From Steromphala cineraria (Eukaryota > Mollusca > Gastropoda > Trochida > Trochidae): 64,000 nucleotides of DNA. A program made the position numbers and the translations under genes. The notes beneath the pieces are model-generated. The model did not search any database. It saw nothing but the letters and a program-made list of their open reading frames with translations, and was not told the origin of the DNA. The stretch spans positions 74,241,338 to 74,305,337 of the forward strand of contig OU744720.1 of assembly GCA_916613615.1 (NCBI GenBank), given 5' to 3'. Shown here in pieces: positions 23,506 to 35,678 of this stretch. How positions within the stretch are numbered: the first letter of the stretch is position 1; every line of letters begins with the position of its first letter.

Positions 23506-25692
23506 CTGATCAACAATGTTCTCGTTGTCGTCCAGATATCTCTGCAAGCTCACAACAGGGTCTGCATCGTCAAATATAGCGTGCATGGAGCTGCTTGTCT
23601 CTTCGACGTCCTTCCGTTTTGTCACTGCCATCTGGTATCGTGACCACGTGAAGCTGTTCAGAGCCCCATTTGTTTCTGGCAAAATCTGTTTGGCGAATCC
23701 GCGGCCCATCAGTCTGTACCCTCTCTGTTCATTAAAGACGTTTCGCTTATTGTTATTATTGAAAACCAGATACTTTGGCGTGTCGAAATTGTATTTGTAA
23801 GCAGCATCTTTTTCGGTCTTCTTAAGCTCTCTTTTGTAAGAGAGTTGAGGGAAAGGTTTACCGTCATCGTACCAGGGTCGGGTGACGTTGTCAACCACGA
23901 AGTTGTATGTCTCGTAACGATTTTCAGTTCCTAGAATATCGAGGTCCAGTTTGAAGTTGAACATGTGATGATGTATTGAACCAACCGTGTTCTTGAACAC
24001 CTTAAAACCAAACGGCTTCTCTCCTTCTGTATAGAAGGCACTGAGGATATAGCCCGTGGAGTACACCTTCACTTCAAGACCCCCGTTCTGGTGGAAGACG
24101 AAGTCGAGGACGTAGTCGTAGTTGAACATGACGTACACTGTACGCAAGATAAGCACGTTGTCTGCAAGGCCGTGGTAGTAGTAGCCGCTTCGTCTGCTGT
24201 GCGCTTTATGACGCCTAGCGGGTACACTGTTAGCATGCTCGAACACACATATACTGTTTGGGTATACTTTAGGTAAAGTGGAGTCAGACCCGAACAGTGT
24301 TACATCTAGAAAGGTTGCGTGGTCAGGACAGTCGACACCAGGTACCAGGCCATGGGCGTTACGACTCAGCCCGAACGCACTGTCGGCAAGCTGGGCATGT
24401 AGAGAGGCCGGGTTACCTCCAGCGTATAGCACTGACACCTCTTGCAAGCTTATCTCGTAAGCGATCCTGTCTCCCCCGAACTTGACATCATACAGCTGTA
24501 TAGCTCCAGCATACGACATCCTGTAGCCGAACTGCCATTGCTGTAGATACGACACATGTTGGTTCTTGATTGTGTACCTGTGACCCTGTGGTTCGTACTG
24601 CTTAGGGGGAGCTTGTGGAACTTCTGGGAATTGCCTCCCCTTGATGTTAAGGGAGCCGGGTAGGAAGTCCTCTCCATCCTGCAACTTCGGGAAGCTCAGC
24701 TGAAGTTTTGGTAACTCTCCTCGCTCATACTTGTTGACAAGTTCGTCGAACGATTCGAATGTCCTGTCTGCGTACCACACCTTCTCAACGAACCACTTCC
24801 TACTATCAAGACCGCGCATGTTCAACAGGAACTGGAAGCCGACAGGGTGCAGAGTTGAAAACTCGACCTTGTGCATGAGCCGTATCCACAGTTTCCGGTC
24901 CTCTGTGAAAGATGAGCTGACACCGGAACTTATAAAGGTAACACATTCACTGTAACAGCCAAACAACTTGGCCCCAATTTGTCGCTGCAAAAAGTCCTCA
25001 ATCTTTGATCCCAGTGCTTTTTGAATAGTTGACATGGCATGGGTCATTTCCACGTTGTTATACTGCCTAACTCTGTAGCGGATGGGCTTGTTCCGCCTTG
25101 GGTTTCTGTAGTGGTAGGTTGGGTTGGGAAAGGGACCAATAACATATTCTTCCACTACAGGAGGATCACGGGAAGGCAAGAAGAGAACAACCCTTGCCTC
25201 CCTCACAGGCTTTGCCCCATTGTTGTCAAGAAAGTTCAGCGCTGCCGACTTGTTCGGTGTTTGCAGTTCTATGCTATATACAAAATTATGTGTCAGATCA
25301 CTGGTATATTCATGTAAATCAAACTCTTTCACGCCAAGAATATATGCTTGAGCTGCTTTCAGTTCTGCTGCCGACAAGTCTTGGAAAACATTAACGTAAT
25401 CAGGATGCTTGAGTGTAATATTTCCATTATCACAAGATTGTGTCTTATGCACTTTTGTATTAGCAGAAGATCGAGTACTTGGAAGGTGTGTGGTGGTTGT
25501 TGTTGATGTAGATGAACTTATCAGCTTTTGACCTTGCTGCTGTTCGTGAAGGTTAGCAGAGCTGCCGATGGTGAAGGGTACAAAGTGAGTCCACAAGAGG
25601 AAGGCTACAAGGGCGAGGTTGACTAGCACGGAGACGGCTAGAGACACCTTAAGGACTGAAGACTTCTTCATTCTGCCTCCCACACACCTGAC
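23506..25692 (-). CDS. membrane-bound copper (TPQ) amine oxidase gene 1, main coding exon 2
   Basis: This 729-codon exon holds most of a primary-amine oxidase of the AOC3/SSAO type. Such enzymes oxidise primary amines to aldehyde, ammonia and hydrogen peroxide. Numbering the joined 860-residue protein: a type II membrane anchor at about 51-69; a Ser/Thr-rich stalk to about 120; N-terminal amine oxidase domains at about 131-360; and the catalytic domain from about 400. NYDY at 559-562 places the Tyr converted to topaquinone at 560. The catalytic-base Asp is 472 in LADSAFG. HHH at 609-611 supplies two copper ligands (609 and 611). Cys490 and Cys517 match the family disulfide. The exon begins after TTGCAG and ends at GATCAG|GTACG. 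The open frame extends beyond both splice sites, but those ends are intronic. The related second gene ends at 62115. All visible catalytic residues are intact, so I expect an active enzyme facing outside the cell. Confidence 0.97.
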
Positions 25693-27197
25693 CTGCAACA
25701 CATGAAAACACATCATTTTGTGTACTGTTTAAAAAAAGGTTGTAGGAGTTCACCATTTTAAAGAGAATCGATCTACAATGAACATCAAACACAACCTTAG
25801 GTATATCTATTAAAGAGGCGATGGCACATTTAAAAAAATTGTTTTAATTTTTTTTTAAATCATGTCAAACGTATGACTGTAACAGAAGTGATTTTGAGAC
25901 CACCTCCACCTGGGTTCTCCGGGTTGAGAGTCCTACACTCTACCCGTTCGGCCAAAAATATATCCCTCTAGCCAAAGCCAGTAGGAATGCTTATATCTCA
26001 CCCTGTCACATGATCTCTCGAGGTTCAATGACTCGTTACTCAACCTCTGTACCCGAACACGATGGATTATCCTAATGGCAGAACATGATACAGTCATTGA
26101 AAGGATAATCGGAAAAATATATTCTTTAAAAGATCAATTATACTGTTGAAACAGGTTTTCACGACAATAAGCATCGAAAGCCATTGTTACATTCCATTAA
26201 AGTTTAATATGTCCACTTCATAAGCTTATTATGTTCATTGACGTTTACTGTCAATTTAGCTTGTTGCACTGTTGAGCGGGATCAAAAGATATTTTAGTGC
26301 TGAAAGCTTCTAAAGTGGTCCTACGGTTAACAATATCTGACTCTTCCTGATATATGATCAGTTCATTGAACCAAATATCTTTAGTTGACAAAACAACACA
26401 TATTCTCGTCAATTGTCAGAGTGATTACAAAATGTGTTTCAATTGTTCATTGAAATTAATGTTTTGTATTCCTTTACCAGTCTAAGCCAAGAGAACATAC
26501 GTGAGTAAAACGAAGGCATCACTGGATTATTTGAAAAGGAAAATAACATTATCATATAAAGAAAGTTGTTCGTTTTTAAAGATTTGTTCATGATATTAAA
26601 TATTAGGGTAAGGGACACAGTACGCAAATCAGGGGGGACGTAAACGAGACTGCTATTTAGAAAAAAATGTTTTTATGAAAATATAAATTGTCAATTTGTT
26701 TTTTTATAGTCTTTGTGTTATTCAAACCTTTAATTTTTGCAAATGCAAGTTTTAAATCAATTATAAAATAAAAATGTTTTTTTATATTTTTTATGCCAGA
26801 GTTACTTTTGGGAGTGAAATGCTTTTGATTTCTTTATATTGCATGCACTGCTCCCTCAAGGTCAATCGTCTGCGGGATTTGAAATTTTCTTATGCTTTAT
26901 TTTGGTGTAAACAAAGAAGAAAGATTCAAATCAGAATTCAAACTGTGTTGTTTTGCTTGTTAAGAAACGAAATTCCTTGACGTCCATTTCCCTCTTATTT
27001 CTTCTTGTTAAATTACAGTTTACATAACCGCTTCAGGACAGGTCAAATAAAAACCTTCGCAAATCCTTCAGAAATTAGCTTTTTCGGAAATGCTTTAATT
27101 CTTTTTAATGTAGTGCCATCATTTAAAACAATAAAACCATATTTTATTCAAATGCATTTAATGCATATACAGTGTTATGTGCAAGTGTCTTGAAATA

Positions 27198-28462
27198 CAC
27201 TCAGGGACAAAAGAAACGATACCAACTTATCAAAAGATATAAAAACAAAATCCTGTCGTAAATAAAATGCGACTACGAACCCTTGTGATAGGCAAATAAG
27301 TTGTTAAGAATTACTTACAATTTCAAACATGAGAGAAAGATACTTTTAATTGTATGACTGTTCAAATATACTAAGGGTCCTAAAACAGTTTTAACAATGT
27401 TACGTTTGGACATTATCTTTGGGCTCGGAATTGGATTTTTTTTTAATGAAATGAATATAAGTTTTATTAATTTAAGATGTTTTCAATTTAAACAACCTTG
27501 ATGTAAATTAATTTGTTCAAGCGTTGTGTCTGTAAGTTGGTTGATAAACATGCAAAAGGCCCCCTTTTCACTTTTCTATCTCCACGTTTCTTGAAACACT
27601 TTTTTCAACAGAGTAAACAGATATAGCTTTGAAATTGAAAACATAAAACCCCTACAAAAGAAACTTTACTCCCAACTTGTTCGCTTGATACAAGGAAAGA
27701 TAGCTAACCATTTGATGTCCTTTTAAGGTATTGTGGTGATTATTCATTTTTACATTCCATTTAAAAGCATTCTTATCAATCGTTTAAGAAACTGAAAAGT
27801 TTGTGTCACTTCTACATTGAAGGGGTATGCCAATGCCTCTGATTAATTCGTAGGTCAATTTGGTGGATGTCTTTGATTGCTACTGGGATAATGTCAATGG
27901 GTGATGAGTGTCCTCTATGGGCTTCTAGACAAGCAATAATACGTCGGGTGATGGAGTTCATGAGACGTTTCAGGAGAAAACTTTGGCCACGGCTATAGAC
28001 GTTGGCTTGACGTTGACTCGACGTTTTGCTGGGGAAGGATATCAGTCTGGCAGTATTGGGGTCTGATATTATCTAGTTGTAGAAACGGCCTGTGTGCAAA
28101 TCATTTCTTGGCACGTTCATTGCTTTTATGGATGCAAATCAGAGATGCCTAAAACATGTTATATCATTCTAGAACGTTTGCAAGTGTATTGCATTTTTAA
28201 CCAATGAGGTCCCCGAAACGCAAACGTTGTTATTTTGGTGGTGATCAAATACTCTTTCCTGGGGTAACGTTATGATACTGTTTAATTAATTATAACCGCT
28301 TAACATTATTCATTTAAGTTATGCATATCAAGGTGTAAAGTTTCTTTTGTAGGTGGGTTTATTTTAGTTGACTCTTGAAGACACGACATCCCTGTTACAG
28401 CCATACCTATCACTTAATGTATCATGCATTTTATATGGTATCGTTTCTTTTGCCCCTGAGTG
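27198..28462 (-). mobile_element. decayed Tc1/mariner-like transposon
   Basis: A 1265-bp element with 27-bp terminal inverted repeats that differ at one base, beginning CACTCAGGGACAAAAGAAAC at the left. It is flanked by TA on both sides (27196-27197 and 28463-28464). Length, TA target and ends fit Tc1/mariner. On the minus strand at about 27976-27900 a short translation, LMNSITRRIIACLEAHRGHS, resembles the conserved C-terminal tail of Tc1-like transposases (pattern NSMxRRxxAxxxAxGGHT). The rest of the transposase is broken beyond recognition, so it is inactive. It lies within intron 1 of the amine oxidase gene in the same orientation. Confidence 0.85.
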
Positions 28463-28980
28463 TAATGTAAAAAATGTTAGTGAAAGACACATCAAACCAC
28501 ATATCTACTGCTCCTTCTTAAAATTATCTTTAGTTATCAAATAGGTGATATACATTAACATTTCTGAATAAATCATGTACATACATGTTAGAGTGTTGCT
28601 TTTACTTTATTTCTTCATCAGGCTGAATATTCTTCACCGATTGCTAAACGAATCGTTGACCCGAAACACTTTTGTCTAATCATAGTACTTTCCTACAGTG
28701 GAAACACGGATGAGTGGCTACAGACTACTAACAGTAACCAGTAATACACGTCTTGTGATTTAATTGCTAATCAAATAGTCATACGTGTAGACGTGTTTAC
28801 TAACGTAGTTGTTGAAGTATAGATGGTGAATGGTAACTACAGAGCATCTCATACGTTGAATTGAATCATTTCATACGGGTTCTTAGGTCATGCAGAGTCC
28901 TAGTGTAAATTCCAACTACTTGCACGACTTGAACTCTTTAGATACATCATAAATGTATTTAAAATAGAAGAAGCGTATAA

Positions 28981-29150
28981 CACAAAATCCTGTCGTGAAT
29001 TAAATGCGACTACGTACTCACAATTTCAAACATCAGAGTATGATAACTTTATTTGTATGGCTGTTAAAATACAAAAAGGGTACTAAAGTATGTTTGGAAT
29101 TGGGATAAAATAACTATGAAATGTAAAATAATTATAAATATAAGATGTTA
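28981..29150 (+). repeat. partial duplicate of the left part of the Tc1-like element
   Basis: Blocks AAAATCCTGTCGTGAATTAA, ATGCGACTACG, CAATTTCAAACAT, TTGTATGGCTGTT and GTTTGGAATTGG recur in order at about 27248-27440. They lie just inside the left end of the 27198-28462 element. It carries no inverted terminus here, so it looks like a truncated relative. Confidence 0.65.
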
Positions 29151-29297
29151 GGTTTAGTATAACCCATATTTCAGAAAGGGAATTTGAAAATATATAAACA
29201 CAAGTTTCCGCTTCATACGAACAGTTTCTAAGATTTTTTGCATACACAATGTTGGACAATTTTGAATATACCCGGTTCACATCGAGGCGCACATTAA

Positions 29298-29652
29298 AGG
29301 GGCAGTAGCACGTTTTTTGATAATTTCATATTTTTAATTTTTCACTGATAATTGTACGTTTATGCTAAATGTATTATTTTGGCAGTGTCAAAAATCTCAT
29401 AACACGAACCAATTACCCATAGTCAGAGATCAAAGTATGAAGATTCACATAAATCCATTTGCGGCCATTTTGTATAAACACCTTTAATTCATTTTGTGTA
29501 AGTAAAAGGAATCGCATGGCTAAACTTTTCATTATATATTTGAATTATTACTGCTCCATTTAATTTGAATGCATTGCCTTTCATTTGGAACCATTAATTT
29601 TCATTTTCGTGACACCACCTTATGTGCCCCCTCAAAACGTGCTATTGCCCCT
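29298..29652 (+). mobile_element. TTAA-type palindromic MITE, copy D
   Basis: Flanked by TTAA (29294-29297 and 29653-29656), with AGGGGCAGTAGCACG and CGTGCTATTGCCCCT ends. The core contains ACCAATTACCCATAGTCAG. It is located in intron 1 of the amine oxidase gene. Confidence 0.93.
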
Positions 29653-32068
29653 TTAAGTAAAAACTAATATGGGTATGGTAGGTTGAGGAACATAGACTGA
29701 TGTACTCCTCTGCTGCTCCTTCACTACATTCTGGATTATAAATGATTGATATGATGTTACGAATCAATCATACAAGCTTCGATAAACCTGACATAGAGAG
29801 CTGTACACAGCTTGAATACCAATTTCAAAACGAACGCGATACGAATAAAGACACCCCACGAACCAAAGCTTCATTATAAATTTCAATAACATATCAACCT
29901 GTTCCATATTCTGATCAAGTTATCTTAATAGCCAATTACATCGTCCAAGAGATGTTATTAGAACCTCGCGATAGGTTTTAAAAACTTGATTGAATTCTCT
30001 TAAAACAAATACTGCGAGAACGATATGTAAACGGAAATCGAAACGGAATTGCTGTGGTGTTTCAATGTTTCATAAACAAATGGACTTCACCTTGAATACC
30101 ATAAGCTTCATATGTATAAAATGTGCGTTTTTCATTATGAAAAGTAAGAAGCACATGATTATTCGACAGAGAATTAAGATTTTCGAATCTGTTTAAAAAA
30201 CTTCAATCAATTGTCAATATATCGAAATCTCTATTGAAAACATACTTTGGGACAATGCCACTTTATTACTCAATGTTCCTATCATAATATGAATGTTTGT
30301 AGAAGAATGCCCTGGGGACAGTTAAACCTTGATGTACTGTTCCTACTAACACAATATTTTCACGGTTGTTTTATAAGATTGCCTTTCGTAAAATCAAACC
30401 AAACTGTTTTGATCTGACGAGTATACGATCTAACGTTTACATTGAATCTTTATAAGTTGTTTCTGAAACATAGTGAAGATAAATACGTCTCTGTGACTAT
30501 GTTAGATGCCCTTTATGAGTGCCGGTATCATAATAAACGTCCAGGTTGTCCCTCCGAGATATTTCGATGTGTTCATTTATATAGTTTAAACATATTTTAT
30601 TCACAAGAAAAGGATTGGGCACAAGTTATCCAACTTAAAATGCCCTCTCCTAGTATGTACAATATTGATTTACATAATACATAGTGAATACAGACAGCAG
30701 ACAGTGAACAAGAGTAGAGTAGAGTAAGAGTATCAGAAAGAAACAAAAAATATTGACAATTATTTGACGTCAAAGCAATCTATTTGTTTCATTGATGTAA
30801 GTTTTGTACCATTATATTCTTAAAACTTGTTAAAACCACATTCTCCCTTCAAACATTATGACCCTGAAAAGATATTATGTTTAGTGTCTTGAAAACTCAT
30901 ATGGAGAAAACAAAAGGATGTTTTTTCGTTTGCAGCCTTTGTTCAATTGTTTCCTTTGATTAAATTATGAATAATTCAAAGAGGTATATTCAGCAAGTAT
31001 ACAAGAAATAAAATGTAAAATGTATCAATATGTATCTATGAAGAGAATATGTATATTATTCACAAGGGAGGTAATTCACCTCGCAATTATGTTAACCAAC
31101 CTATTCAGAATTTCTGACGATTTTGTAAACTAAGTACATGTAGGCACCCTAACTTTCGTTACAGATATTTTCTTAGTTGCAGCGGGGCAGTTGTTGAAAA
31201 CTTCTTTCCTGTTTCCGTGAAATTACAATACAATATCCAGCCTATAAACAAGATATTCTTATCAAAAGAAATATTTTTTTAAAGGTGTATTTAATATTTT
31301 AACGAATATACTCTACACACGTAAATGTTTAAACTTCACTTTCCGAAATAGTACGCCACCGTCAGTTCTAATAATGTAAACCGTAATGTTTTCACTATTC
31401 AAATTTCGTTAAAATTTAATTTATTACAAAAAAGTTAAAAAATCAGATTTTGTTAATTCTTTCGAGTCGACCGGTATTGTTAAGGATTCTCAGTTGACGT
31501 AAATAATGAACGCATGTTACAAACATATTTATTGTTTTACATACACCCCTGGTAATACTATTTCCATACGTTTACAAGTCATCAAGCATTTGGTCAGATA
31601 ATATTAAACAATTCTCATGGAAGAACTCAAGTTGTAGAGGAATTGCCATTTATCGACTTTCTTATGTCAATTATTTATTTGAAGTGTCTACTGTCAACCC
31701 TATAAAAAGGAAGTCACACGGAGAAATGGACTCCTATTCAATATGGAACATAGGATGTTTACCGCTCTATTTCCTGATTAATATTGCAAAGATATATTCT
31801 TAGAACAATATTTACTAACAATGAAGTCATCTTCCGCCCAATGTACATAGTATGATAGTGCTGTTCAAATCGCCACCTTTCAATCATAAAAAGCTAACTC
31901 TTTCAACAACATTAAAAAACATCTCAAACAACAATATCTTATTTCCCTTATCTATCTACTTCTTTCAATGACCTTCTCACAATTTAACACACCGAATGAC
32001 TGTTAATTATAATAATTTTTCCGTAGGTTACACAAACCAACTTTCAAGTATTGACATCTACCCTACCC
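29653..32068. other. intronic AT-rich DNA, nothing recognised
   Basis: About 2.4 kb of intron 1 without repeat structure that I could support. Frames at 29990-30196 and 30442-30684 lack recognisable features. Confidence 0.5.
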
Positions 32069-33004
32069 TGAGTGTATGAGTGTATGAGTGAATGAGTGTA
32101 TGAGTGTATGAGTGTATGAGTGTATGAGTGAATGAGTGAATGAGTGAATGAGTGTGTGAGTGAGTGAGTGTATGAGTGAATGAGTGTATGAGTGTATGAG
32201 TGTATGAGTGTATGAGTGTATTGGTGTATGAGTGTATGAGTGTATGAGTGAGTGAGTGTATGAGTGTATGAGTGTATGAGTGTATGAGTGTATTGGTGTA
32301 TGAGTGTATGAGTGTATGAGTGTATGAGTGTATGAGTGTATGAGTGAATGAGTGTATGAGTGTATGAGTGAATGAGTGTGTGAGTGTATGAGTGTATGAG
32401 TGTATGAGTGTATGAGTGTATGAGCGTATGAGCGAATGAGTGTATGAGTGTATGAGTGTATGAGTGTATGAGTGTATGAGTGTATGAGTGAATGAGTGAA
32501 TGAGTGAATGAGTGAATGAGTGTGTGAGTGAGTGAGTGTATGAGCGAATGAGTGAATGAGTGTATGAGTGTATGAGTGTATGAGTGTATGAGTGAATGAG
32601 TGAATGAGCGAATGAGCGAATGAGTGAATGAGTGTATGAGTGTATGAGTGAGTGAGTGTATGAGCGAATGAGCGAATGAGCAAATGAGTGTATAAGTGTA
32701 TGAGTGTATGAGTGAATGAGTGTATGAGTGTATGAGTGAGTGAGTGTATGAGCGAATGAGCGAATGAGTGTATAAGTGTATGATTGTATGGGTGTATGAG
32801 TGTATGATTGTATGATTGTATGATTGTATGATTGTATGGGTTTATGGGTGTATGAGTGTATGATTGTATGAGTGCATGAGCGTATGAGTGTACGAGTGTA
32901 CGAGTGTATGAGTGTATGAGTGTATGAAAGTATGAGTGTATGAGTGAATGAGTGAATGAGTGAATGAGTGAATGAGTGTATCGATGTATGGGTGTATAAG
33001 TGTA
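32069..33004. repeat. 8-bp tandem array (TATGAGTG)n
   Basis: About 116 copies of an octamer TATGAGTG with variants AATGAGTG, AATGAGCG, AGTGAGTG and TATGATTG. Three units make 24 bp (eight codons), so overlapping frames of more than 300 residues stay open on the minus strand with a THTLIHSY-type repeat. These are artefacts of the array. It sits in intron 1 and ends less than 90 bp from the exon 1 donor. Confidence 0.97.
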
Positions 33005-33090
33005 AACAAGTACCTGTCCGACACACCGACTGCCTACTGCTCTACTAAGATGAACTTTCAATAATTATAGTAAAATGTCTGACACACTAC

Positions 33091-33195
33091 CTGATCACCA
33101 TCCCGTCTATATCTCCTGTTGTGGACATGTCCAATATCCTCCTCCTCTTCCTCCTTATCTTCATCAGAGAGCAAGGTGTACTTCTCCGTCATCAT
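33091..33195 (-). CDS. copper amine oxidase gene 1, coding exon 1 (cytoplasmic tail)
   Basis: A 35-codon frame from ATGATG at 33195 to CAG|GTAGTG at 33091. Joined in phase 0 to exon 2, it gives a start MMTEKYTLLSDEDK, then five Glu, then HNRRYRRDGDQ, then VRCVGGRMKK and the hydrophobic anchor of exon 2. This is what a type II membrane protein should look like: a basic, inside-facing segment directly before the anchor. An in-frame TGA at 33256-33258 bounds the start, and the first ATG has G at -3. YTLL at residues 6-9 fits the YxxPhi sorting motif, and the acidic run could add to a trafficking signal. The alternative is that translation starts at the Met in exon 2 (25671). The splice is predicted by eye, so confidence is moderate. 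Confidence 0.75.
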
Positions 33196-33626
33196 GTCGG
33201 GTCTGATCCACCTGTCTAATACTCCAACTACCTGTCTAATACCTTGTCTACCTGTTCAGGTGTATACTACCGACAAGTGAGCACACTGTGTTGGAAGTTC
33301 CTGCTCACTCAACTGTCTCACACAGCCAATATACCCGTGAACATGTACACTGTATATCTTCCCCGCGGAGTCACTTAAGCGAGACCGTGTCAATAGGTAT
33401 TTACGTGGCTGGTGTTCTAAAGGTTGTGAACAGGTTCTTGGTACACATCACGACTTGTCAGGTGTTGAATGCAGTGGATACAAATTCAAATGTACTTATT
33501 CCGAGGGATGGAACATTGTACTGTACTTATTTCATATTTGAGCTTCATTTTTATGTTAGTTCAAACGAGATTTGTGTACACAATATAACGTGTCAGGCGT
33601 GCAGTGAATACACAATTCAAATACTT
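33196..33626 (-). other. 5' flank of amine oxidase exon 1
   Basis: Holds the upstream in-frame stop (33256-33258) and a small direct repeat of TATTAGACAGGT. Several AG sites with modest pyrimidine context, such as CACCTGAACAG, could serve as acceptors if upstream untranslated exons exist. GGGTATATTGG at about 33334-33344 on the minus strand is a weak TATA-like element. The plus frame at 33288-33635 shows no family signal. Confidence 0.4.
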
Positions 33627-33918
33627 GAAAATTAATGGTTCCAATTGAAAGACAATGTATTTAAACTAAATGGAGCAGTAATTATTCAATTACATAACGT
33701 GAAATTAAGCCATGCGATATCTTTTTCTTACACAAAATGATTTAAAGGTGTTCACACAAAATGGCCGCCAATGGATGTTATGTGAATCTTCATACTTTGT
33801 CCTCTAGCTATGGATGATTGGCTTGTGTAATGAGATTTTTGACACTATCAAAATAATTCATTTAGCATTAACGTACAAATTAAAATATAAAATTATTAAA
33901 AAACGTGCTACTGTCACT
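33627..33918 (-). mobile_element. TTAA-type palindromic MITE, copy E (left end lost)
   Basis: Starts inside the family at ATTAATGGTTCCAATTGAAA and runs to the terminus CGTGCTACTGTCACT followed by TTAA. The left terminal repeat is missing. It contains the core CTATGGATGATTGG and AAATGGCCGCCAATGG. It lies about 430 bp upstream of amine oxidase exon 1. Confidence 0.88.
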
Positions 33919-34793
33919 TTAAAGCCCTTTGGGTTTAGAAAACAAGAGATAAGGTAGTCCAGTGAGATGCACCTTTGAGAGACAAAAATCAGTAATATAT
34001 TTAATGAAGTGCTAGCGTTGCTGATCTGAGGGATTGATACATATATATACATGTGAAATTTTTTCAACTGGGAAACGAAATAAGAAATCATATATCAATA
34101 ATGTGAAGACATTAGGCCGAAAACAGAAATTTAGTTTTTCTCTCAGTAATATCTCAACTGTAGTGAATTTGGTTACAGCTACATCATGAGACGTATACAT
34201 GAACATGGGCATATATATATAATGATGCAATATACAAAATACAAGATACACAATTTGGTCTCCCTTTGTCCATTGGAAATGGTTGTATTAAAGGTTTATT
34301 CACGTTATATCTAGAAAGAACGGAATTAATACATTTACAAAAGATCAACAAGTTTTTTTGACGGCCTAGCTTCTTGGAACCACGTATAAAAAGATGGTGA
34401 TTTGTACAAATTTGGTTAAATTTATCGATATTTGTAAGTAAGTTTTCTCTTTCTAATTCTAATGGACAGGGTAAACAAGTATTCATTAAAAACAAAGAAC
34501 TTTCTCCAGAAAACCAACGTTCTTGGTTTTCACATCCTTAACGATTTACAGATATTCAACATTATAAATAAATCTATAATAAAACACCAAGGCATATGGT
34601 GAAGATCTTTTAGAAAATTGCTTGATAGGCAGGGAAAAGTTGGTAAAAGGGATTATAAAGTTTTGATGATAGACGTAACTCATCCTTGATAAAAGACTTA
34701 TGTCCAATCTAATAAAGATTATGTCAATAAAATTCTTTTTTCAATTCAATTCAAGTACATTGTATACAACTGCATCTGAAGATTTCCTCACCT
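33919..34793. other. intergenic DNA, nothing recognised
   Basis: AT-rich. Overlapping minus frames at 33858-34495 have mutually inconsistent reading frames and no family motif. Confidence 0.55.
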
Positions 34794-34797
34794 TTAA

Positions 34798-35202
34798 GGG
34801 GGCAGTAGTACGTAAAGTATCTTTGGAATTAAAATAAAACAATTATGAAATGTAATTTTTTAAATATATAACAAAAATCAATAAAAAAACTTTGATAGAA
34901 ATTAATTCCAATTGAAAGACAATGTACTTGAACTAAATGAAGCAGTAATAAATCAAATATACAATATAAAGTTCCGCCATTTGACCTCTTTTTCTTACAC
35001 ACACAAAAATGAAAGGTGTTCACACAAAAATGTTCGTCAATGGACTTTTCATGAATCTTTATAATTTGTTCTCTGATTATGGATGATTGGTTTGTGTAAT
35101 GAGATTTTTGACACTATAAAAATGATACATTAAGCAATCACGTTCTATTATCAGTGATAAATTGAATACATGATTTAAAAAAACCCATATGCTACTGCTC
35201 CT
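34798..35202 (-). mobile_element. TTAA-type palindromic MITE, copy F
   Basis: Flanked by TTAA at 34794-34797 and 35203-35206, with decayed ends GGGGGCAGTAGTACGT and ATGCTACTGCTCCT. It contains TTCCAATTGAAAGACAATG and the core TTATGGATGATTGG. A stretch near 34815-34880 resembles 29090-29150 rather than the family consensus, suggesting a small internal replacement. Confidence 0.88.
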
Positions 35203-35678
35203 TTAATGCGAATCAATGTAATTTGAAATGTCAATATATGCACCCAGAAGAAGCTGAATCGGTTCTTTTGTTCATACTCAATTTAGTTCAACTTGCTTTT
35301 TCAAATCCTCTAATATTCTATTTCTTTTTAAATCTTTAAGTAAGCATTTTAAGAAATGAAGAATTGAAAGTGTCTTCAGTGAAACTTTTACTCAGGTACA
35401 ATTATGTCAATATAATGACGGTTATACAATGATATTATTGAAAAAAGCTGAAGTAGAGTATGTCTAATTTAGTCAATCTATGATAAGGGGATGTATTTGA
35501 AACAAAAGCAATTTCTATAAAGAACTTTCTTACCTATAATTCTAACCATCATAAACTAACGGGTAAAAGAAATTATACCACAATTCTAATTCAAATTGTG
35601 TTTCAAAGTTACATATATGTATCACTCGAATTTAGAAAATATTATTAGATTCTAAAGTCCGATGAATCTACAATATAT
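35203..35678. other. intergenic DNA, nothing recognised
   Basis: AT-rich unique sequence with no supported feature. Confidence 0.55.

Larger units (their letters stand above)
25693..33090 (-). other. intron 1 of amine oxidase gene 1
   Basis: Inferred 7.4-kb intron between CAG|GTAGTG at 33091/33090 and TTGCAG|GTCAGG at 25693/25692. Both boundaries are phase 0. It contains a decayed Tc1-like element, a TTAA-type MITE and an 8-bp tandem array that starts within 90 bp of the donor. At about 25880-25960 there is a weak tRNA-like block on the minus strand (GGCCGAACGGGTAGAG, then GAACCCAGGTGGA), perhaps a SINE relic. The remaining 25960-27197, 28463-29297 and 29653-32068 are AT-rich without supported genes. 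Confidence 0.78.

Noticed and set aside
23458..25716. Taking the whole 752-codon open frame as the protein
   Set aside because: Its first eight and last residues lie beyond a TTGCAG acceptor and a GATCAG|GTACG donor. The protein continues into exons at 33091-33195 and 20936-21226.
32058..33061. Three overlapping frames of 60-332 residues rich in Thr, His, Ser, Leu and Ile
   Set aside because: They are translations of the 8-bp array in different frames (24-bp codon-compatible cycle). The same array lies in an intron.
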